From JBFJWU01 sp041623475 [NCBI: bacterium] (GTDB lineage: Bacteria; J088): DNA of 17,707 bases. Location of the stretch: positions 1-17,707 of the forward strand of contig JBFJWU010000024.1 in NCBI GenBank assembly GCA_041623475.1, read 5' to 3'. Made by a program: the position numbers and the translations under genes. Below the pieces are notes generated by a model, which saw only the letters and a list, made by a program, of their open reading frames with translations, was not told where the DNA came from and made no database searches. Of the stretch, positions 14,090-17,707 are shown in pieces; within the stretch, counting starts at the first letter, position 1; the number at the start of each line of letters is the position of its first letter.

Positions 14090-14770
14090 ATGCATAAACG
14101 CGATGTCCGGTTCACCATCCTCAGCAGCACGAAAATCCAGCGGCTGGATGATTTCTGGACCGATGATCATATGCAGGCCATCCTTGCCAATCTGGACATG
14201 GACGGACTGGATGACATGACGGCCAACGAACGGTTCGAAATGGCGACAATGGCGCTGGCGGACCTGCCGCCCCACGAAGCATCCGAACTGTTACTGCACG
14301 TCGTCCTGGGTGAACGTCTGCGAGAGGGCCAGATGGACGAAATCGCACACGAAATGCTGGTCGAGCGCCTGTGGGAAGACCACCCCGACATTGCCCTGCA
14401 CGAAGCATTTTTCAACGTCGGCCAACTGCTATGCGACTGCCAGCCCGGCCGTTTCCCCAAGCCCAACGGCCTGCGCATCCAGATCCGGCTGGACAGCGAT
14501 TCTGCCGACCCGGCTGCCCTGGGCAGCATTGTCAACGAGGCCACACTGGTTCGCGCGATGGGCCGGAAACTGGACGGCAATACACGGCTGGTCCGCATGT
14601 TTGACGACCAGATCAAATCGGGACCGTTTCCCGAGGCCGAGCACATTTTCTGGCGGCTGGACACGGTCACTGACACCGGCAACGAGCTGACGATTGCTGT
14701 AACCGGTTCTGAATATTGGCTGGGTCCCGTGCAGGACCTGGCGCCATTTACCGAAGCGTTGGAGTTTTAG
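14090..14770 (+). CDS. Unrecognised 226-aa cytosolic protein
   Basis: I do not recognise this protein. It is acidic, with no signal peptide and no membrane segment. Residues 1-70 hold RFTILSSTKIQRLDDFWTDDHMQAIL and a helical MTANERFEMATMALADLPPHEASELLL run. A mid part reads ERLWEDHPDIALHEAFFNVGQLL, and the last 80 residues look beta-rich (HIFWRLDTVTDTGNELTIAVTGSEYWLGP). The start at ATG 14090 has AAGG about 9 nt upstream. The codon composition looks like that of its neighbours, which supports a real gene, and the frame has no plausible competitor on either strand. It ends two bases before the MgtC-family gene, so the two are likely co-expressed. A link to metal or stress physiology through that neighbour is inference only. 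Confidence 0.75.
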   Translation: MHKRDVRFTILSSTKIQRLDDFWTDDHMQAILANLDMDGLDDMTANERFEMATMALADLPPHEASELLLHVVLGERLREGQMDEIAHEMLVERLWEDHPDIALHEAFFNVGQLLCDCQPGRFPKPNGLRIQIRLDSDSADPAALGSIVNEATLVRAMGRKLDGNTRLVRMFDDQIKSGPFPEAEHIFWRLDTVTDTGNELTIAVTGSEYWLGPVQDLAPFTEALEF

Positions 14771-14772
14771 CC

Positions 14773-15270
14773 ATGCCCCTGACGGACCTGTTGTCCATTG
14801 ATCCATTCGCCTGGTCCGAAATCCTGGCCGCGGTTCTTTGCGGGTTTCTGATTGGTCTGGAACGGCAACTTCGTGGCAAGCCGGTCGGCATCCGGACATC
14901 ATCGCTGATCGTGATTGGCACCTATGTTTTTGTGTCGGTATCGGCAACGCTGACATCCAACGCGGTCGACGCGACCCGGGTCGTTGGCCAGGTCATCACC
15001 GGAATCGGATTCCTGGGTGCCGGCGTGATCCTGACCCGCGACGGCGTCGTCGTCGGCGTCACATCCGCGGCGATCATCTGGATGCTGGCTGCCATCGGAG
15101 TCTGCATCGCCATCGTCTCGCCAATTGTCGGCATCAAGCTGTCATTACTGATTGTCGCCATCCTCTATGGTGTCGAGTTTCTGGAAAGCATCTTTCACGC
15201 CCTCCGCCGTGGTGTCCACGCCCGATTCATTGCCCGTGGCGAGGGCAAGGTAACAGTCCCGGGGGAATAG
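14773..15270 (+). CDS. MgtC/SapB-family membrane protein
   Basis: A 165-residue integral membrane protein. The family signature appears as GFLIGLERQLRGKPVGIRTSS (24-44), followed by VVGQVITGIGFLGAGVILTRDG (70-91) and VGVTSAAIIWMLAAIGV (94-110). About four or five membrane helices fit. It lacks the soluble C-terminal ACT-like domain of Salmonella MgtC and matches the short family version. MgtC itself inhibits the F1Fo ATP synthase and supports survival under magnesium limitation; whether short homologues do the same is not established. I chose ATG 14773 over a longer in-frame start because it leaves two bases after the upstream stop and has GGAG at 14761-14764. Confidence 0.85.
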   Translation: MPLTDLLSIDPFAWSEILAAVLCGFLIGLERQLRGKPVGIRTSSLIVIGTYVFVSVSATLTSNAVDATRVVGQVITGIGFLGAGVILTRDGVVVGVTSAAIIWMLAAIGVCIAIVSPIVGIKLSLLIVAILYGVEFLESIFHALRRGVHARFIARGEGKVTVPGE

Positions 15271-15370
15271 AAGCCGTCAGGAGATCAGCAGACGCAGGTT
15301 GCTCACTCGTTCGTGTTGAACATGAATATTCGAAACAAACGCCAGGTTATTCCTGTCCCCAAACGATCAC

Positions 15371-15397
15371 AAAAAAAGGGCGTCCAACCGGACGCCC
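15371..15397 (-). terminator. Intrinsic terminator of the bolA-grxD operon
   Basis: A perfect 8-bp GC-rich stem (GGGCGTCC at 15378-15385 with GGACGCCC at 15390-15397) closes an AACC loop. Read on the minus strand it is followed immediately by seven T residues (15371-15377), the textbook form. It lies about 35 bp after the grxD stop. On the plus strand only a loose ATTAATTTT follows, so it may also weakly terminate the MgtC-gene transcript. Confidence 0.85.
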
Positions 15398-15431
15398 CTG
15401 ATTAATTTTCCATTTAGCCGACGTCAACCCC

Positions 15432-15746
15432 TCAGCCAGCCCCCAGCATCTGGGCCAGTTCGCCGGACTCGTACATCTCGCGCATGATGTCAGACCCGCC
15501 GACCAGTTCGCCCTTGATGTACAATTGCGGAATCGTCGGCCAGTTGCCGTACTGCTTGATCCCTTCGCGGATCTCCTGGTCCTGGAGGACGTTGACGGAC
15601 TTGAAGTCAGTCCCCAGTGTGTTGAGGATCTGGGTTGCCATGCCGCTGAACCCGCACTGGGGAAAATCCGGTGAACCCTTCATAAACAGGACAACATCGT
15701 TGCCTTCGACCAGTTCCTTGATCTCGTTTTGAACGTCACGTGACAT
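15432..15746 (-). CDS. grxD: Monothiol glutaredoxin, Grx4 type
   Basis: A 104-residue CGFS glutaredoxin. The glutathione- and cluster-binding set is intact: Lys23 in LFMKGSP, PQCGFSG with Cys31, WPTIPQLYIKGE and GGSDIM. Grx4 proteins bind a glutathione-ligated [2Fe-2S] cluster as homodimers or as heterodimers with BolA proteins and act in Fe-S cluster trafficking. Length and motifs match the short E. coli-type GrxD without an added thioredoxin domain. AGGAG precedes the ATG on the minus strand. It lies 26 bp downstream of a BolA-family gene, its known partner, and ends at an intrinsic terminator. Confidence 0.96.
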   Translation of the reverse strand: MSRDVQNEIKELVEGNDVVLFMKGSPDFPQCGFSGMATQILNTLGTDFKSVNVLQDQEIREGIKQYGNWPTIPQLYIKGELVGGSDIMREMYESGELAQMLGAG

Positions 15747-15772
15747 GTCTGATACTCCTGGGGAATCCCCGG

Positions 15773-16018
15773 TTAGCCGGCCTGTTCCGGCGTTAACGTC
15801 TTCAGCGTCAACGCGTGGATCGGGCCTTTCATTTCTTCGCTGAAAATGTCATAAATCATCCGGTGCCGGGCGATGGGCATCTTGCCCTGGAACGCCGATG
15901 ACACAATCTGGACTTCCCAGTGATCACGGGTGCCGGTCAGGTCATTGACCTGGACCCGGGCATCCGGCAGCGCCTGCTGGATGCGTTCCGAAATCTGTTC
16001 TGCCGTCATCAGTTCCAT
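15773..16018 (-). CDS. BolA-family protein (IbaG/YrbA-like)
   Basis: An 81-residue BolA-family protein. Conserved pieces are a helix (AEQISERIQQALPDA), a DHWEVQIVSSAF strand with His33 in the variable loop that carries the second cluster ligand, ARHRMIYDIF, and IHALTLKT with the invariant His68. The short length, IHALTLKTLTP ending and lack of the longer BolA C-terminus resemble IbaG/YrbA more than BolA itself. It shares an operon with grxD, which agrees with a BolA-Grx4 cluster-bridged heterodimer. An in-frame ATG three codons in is an alternative start, and neither has a strong ribosome-binding site. Confidence 0.9.
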   Translation of the reverse strand: MELMTAEQISERIQQALPDARVQVNDLTGTRDHWEVQIVSSAFQGKMPIARHRMIYDIFSEEMKGPIHALTLKTLTPEQAG

Positions 16019-16156
16019 GTTTGTGACACCGCTTCCCTGCGCCTGTCCCGTAGTGACAAATGCGCAATTTCTAATATGTTCATCAGCTTAATTGATTCGA
16101 AGCCGCCGCTGCAACAACCGGTGTGTTTCTGCCCGATCTTCGCACCGTGGCCCTGA

Positions 16157-16186
16157 TTGCGACGCAGGAACACCCTGCATTATCCT
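16157..16186 (+). promoter_or_regulatory. Weak candidate promoter for the exported lipocalin-fold gene
   Basis: TTGCGA (16157-16162) and TATCCT (16181-16186) are spaced by 18 bp, each matching four of six consensus bases, with a predicted start near 16193. It lies in the divergent bolA/exported-protein region (16019-16241), where I found no clear bolA promoter. TGCAT and ATGCA form a short inverted repeat around the -10 region. Confidence 0.3.
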
Positions 16187-16241
16187 GTGGATGCATTTCC
16201 GACGGGCATAGTTGACAAATAACCAAGGCAGGAGCCACGTA

Positions 16242-17336
16242 ATGAAACCGTTGCTGACATTCGTACTGTTTGGAGCCATATCCATGCTGTTCCCCAAACC
16301 GGCCGCGGCCGAAACCATTGATGTGTTTCCCGGACAATCGCCAACCAGCGCGTTGACGACCGATGACCTGCAGGTCCACCGGATGTCCGAAGAGTTCTAC
16401 ACCGAAGCCTGGTATTTCATGGCTGAGTTGGACGACGGCAGCCATATTTTTGCCCACTTTGGTATTTCCAATGCGGGGATGGGCGACTTCAGCGGTGCGG
16501 TCGAGATCACGATCATTGATGCCGATGGCACGATCCATTTTGACAAGACCCAGGTCAAATCCAAATACATGGAATACACCGAGGGCAAGCTGGATGTCCG
16601 CTTTGGCGAGGACCATTCGGTCAGTGGCGACCTGAACAGCTTTACGTTCAAAAGCAAGGGCGAAGAGGTCACCATCAACCTGACCGTCAAGGCCGTTATC
16701 CCCGGTTTGAAGTTTGGTGACGGCAAGACCTGGTTCGGCGAGGCAAAAGAAGAATTCTATGCCCTGTCGATCCTGACTCCCAGGGGCACCATCAGCGGCA
16801 CCATTGATGTCGCTGGCGCAACCCGCAATGTTACGGGCCACGCCTATTCCGACCACGCGTGGCAGAATTACCCGGCCCACAACATGGCCGATCGCCTGTT
16901 TTCCATGCGCAGCTTTGACGACGACAAAAGCGCCACGTTCCTGGTTTTTGTAACGCCGGACAAGACCCTGATCCCGACAGCCGTCGTCACCGAAGGCAAT
17001 GCCGTGACGCTGGCCAGCCATCAGTTTGAAATCAGCGAATCCGACGCCACCGCCGACGAAAAGCACGATAACTACATGATCCCCGGCAAGATCAGTTTCA
17101 AAAGCACTGGCGGCACGCCGTTCAATGGCGAGATCACCATGACCAAAAGGCTGCAGCGCCAGGATGCCGTGGCCGAGTTCAACTTTTTCGAACGGACGAT
17201 GATCAAGATGTTTGTGGCCCGGCCGATGCTGTACAGGTTCCTCAACGACTGGACCGTGAATATCGGCGAAGGCGAAGCGGCCCGAACGGTTGGCAGCAAG
17301 GGTGTGTCCGAGGTCATGATCCTGCGCGCCGACTAG
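16242..17336 (+). CDS. Exported lipocalin-fold protein of the CrtC/AttH/Svf1-like superfamily
   Basis: A 364-residue protein with a signal peptide: positive start, hydrophobic LLTFVLFGAISMLF and a PAAAE cleavage site near residue 23. The mature part is beta-rich and shows two lipocalin-like halves. The first begins YTEAWYFMAELDDGSHIFAHF (52-72). The second carries GHAYSDHAWQNYP (198-210), a short Asp-His-Trp motif seen in hydroxyneurosporene synthase CrtC, AttH and Svf1 relatives. CrtC hydrates carotenoids, but most bacterial members have no assigned role, so I assign fold rather than function. The ATG at 16242 has AGGAG 7 nt upstream (16230-16234); the earlier in-frame start at 16212 would precede this site. 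It is the last gene, followed by repeats rather than a terminator. Confidence 0.7.
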   Translation: MKPLLTFVLFGAISMLFPKPAAAETIDVFPGQSPTSALTTDDLQVHRMSEEFYTEAWYFMAELDDGSHIFAHFGISNAGMGDFSGAVEITIIDADGTIHFDKTQVKSKYMEYTEGKLDVRFGEDHSVSGDLNSFTFKSKGEEVTINLTVKAVIPGLKFGDGKTWFGEAKEEFYALSILTPRGTISGTIDVAGATRNVTGHAYSDHAWQNYPAHNMADRLFSMRSFDDDKSATFLVFVTPDKTLIPTAVVTEGNAVTLASHQFEISESDATADEKHDNYMIPGKISFKSTGGTPFNGEITMTKRLQRQDAVAEFNFFERTMIKMFVARPMLYRFLNDWTVNIGEGEAARTVGSKGVSEVMILRAD

Positions 17337-17338
17337 CC

Positions 17339-17459
17339 GGCACTCAGCTTCACGCGATCTGCCGCATCATCCTCGGCGGGCCGTCCTCGAAATAGCGCTG
17401 CTATTCCTGCGGCGTCCCGCCTTGCGGGTGCTGCACCATCTCACGCAAATCTGAGTGCC
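17339..17459 (+). repeat. Intergenic repeat copy A with 9-bp terminal inverted repeats
   Basis: GGCACTCAG (17339-17347) and CTGAGTGCC (17451-17459) are exact reverse complements bounding 121 bp. Similarity of the two ends continues inward imperfectly (TTNNCG, GA and GC positions). Inside, AATAGC-GCT-GCTATT (17391-17405) forms a 6-bp hairpin with a 3-nt loop, and CCCGC-CTT-GCGGG follows nearby. No transposase and no target-site duplication is visible. The layout suits a REP-like or MITE-like non-autonomous element. Confidence 0.65.
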
Positions 17460-17563
17460 TCGGTAGCGATCAACGCTTGATTTTTAGTCTGAAAAGTAAT
17501 CGACAGATGTGAAGAATCTGCGTCACCGTGTCAGCGCATCCCGTAGTTCAAGTGATTCAATCT

Positions 17564-17597
17564 CAGGCAGGGATTTATCCTGGTGGATTTCTGCCTG
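17564..17597. repeat. 7-bp inverted repeat between the two repeat copies
   Basis: CAGGCAG (17564-17570) and CTGCCTG (17591-17597) are perfect reverse complements around a 20-nt loop rich in GGATTT. A second pair, ATTTCT (17587-17592) and AGAAAT (17604-17609), interlocks with it. The two stems share bases, so they would be alternatives. It may be part of the larger repeat unit. Confidence 0.35.
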
Positions 17598-17635
17598 CGG
17601 GTTAGAAATGTTCTGGCCCATTGCAGAGAGGCGCG

Positions 17636-17707
17636 CAGATTTGCGGCAGATCGTGCGATGCCCGGAGCGAACGGACCGCAGTCGTAGCAGCGCTACGTCG
17701 AGGATCC
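17636..17707 (-). repeat. Intergenic repeat copy B, inverted and truncated by the window end
   Basis: Read on the minus strand, 17704 to 17676 matches 17384-17412 of copy A at 24 of 29 bases. CGCAAATCTG (17645 to 17636) recurs at the other end, at almost the same distance (one base shorter). The hairpin is CGTAGC-GCT-GCTACG (17683-17697), keeping pairing although two base pairs differ from copy A. It also holds CGATCTGCCGCA, found again in the left arm of copy A (17355-17366). Confidence 0.65.

Larger units (their letters stand above)
17337..17707. other. 371-bp intergenic tail without a gene, filled with repeats
   Basis: No open frame with coding character is present on either strand. The stretch holds a 121-bp element with terminal inverted repeats (17339-17459), a diverged inverted second copy of its core running off the window (17636-17704 and beyond), and smaller inverted repeats between them. 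The middle part (about 17460-17560) is less GC-rich and contains TTTTT near 17480; nothing else is recognised there. Confidence 0.7.

Noticed and set aside
16083-17066. 327-aa minus-strand open frame opposite the exported lipocalin-fold gene
   Set aside because: The plus-strand frame has a ribosome-binding site, signal peptide and family motif; the antisense frame has no start signal or family pattern.
1-17707. CRISPR array, tRNA, rRNA, prophage or toxin-antitoxin genes
   Set aside because: No regularly spaced direct repeats, tRNA-like cloverleaf, rRNA sequence or phage, toxin or antitoxin motifs were seen on either strand by eye.

Overview
The window reads as chromosomal DNA of a GC-rich (about 60%) Gram-negative bacterium, most likely a gammaproteobacterium. 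Supporting signs are the Pal-like and CpoB envelope proteins, the BolA-Grx4 pair, a DjlA-type membrane J-protein, RarA, RsmA, TsaD and a Proteobacteria-style ClpB. I cannot place it to genus. There are no rRNA or tRNA genes, CRISPR array, transposase or phage genes. Nearly all of the sequence is housekeeping coding DNA, so the less ordinary material lies in intergenic structures and a few poorly known genes.

Layout, left to right. (1) 1-236, minus: the first codons of clpB. (2) 396-2881, plus: a biotin cluster, bioA (Bacillus-like type), a small DDN/nitroreductase-fold protein, and bioD. (3) 2919-4383: a near-consensus promoter embedded in a perfect 32-bp AT-rich palindrome, driving an adrenodoxin-reductase-like ferredoxin-NADP reductase. 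(4) 4400-4746: infA with its own promoter, a leader region holding a possible 21-codon leucine-rich upstream ORF, and a TTG start codon. (5) 4760-6259, minus: an acyl-CoA synthetase-like AMP-forming ligase, convergent with infA. (6) 6350-14011, plus: one tightly packed probable operon. Its order is OmpA/Pal-like lipoprotein, cpoB, a cysteine-desulfurase-like enzyme, tsaD, rsmA, a lipoprotein cyclophilin, djlA, rarA and a small protein, with stop/start overlaps or gaps of 8 nt or less throughout. (7) 14090-15270, plus: an unrecognised 226-aa protein and a small MgtC-family membrane protein. (8) 15371-16018, minus: bolA-like and grxD with an intrinsic terminator. (9) 16242-17336, plus: an exported lipocalin-fold protein resembling the CrtC/AttH/Svf1 group. 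(10) 17337-17707: 371 bp without a gene, holding two inverted copies of an intergenic repeat whose hairpin stem shows compensatory base changes.

Functional links. The long operon joins envelope maintenance (Pal-like, CpoB), tRNA t6A and 16S rRNA modification (TsaD, RsmA), protein folding (cyclophilin, DjlA) and replication-fork repair (RarA). BolA and Grx4 are known partners in Fe-S cluster handling, and the ferredoxin reductase would supply electrons to Fe-S enzymes. The biotin cluster holds only the 7-keto-8-aminopelargonate-to-dethiobiotin steps; bioF, bioB and the pimelate genes are not in view.

I did not find a clearly new multi-gene system. The best leads are the repeat with covarying stems at the right end, the palindrome-embedded promoter upstream of the ferredoxin reductase, and the infA leader arrangement.
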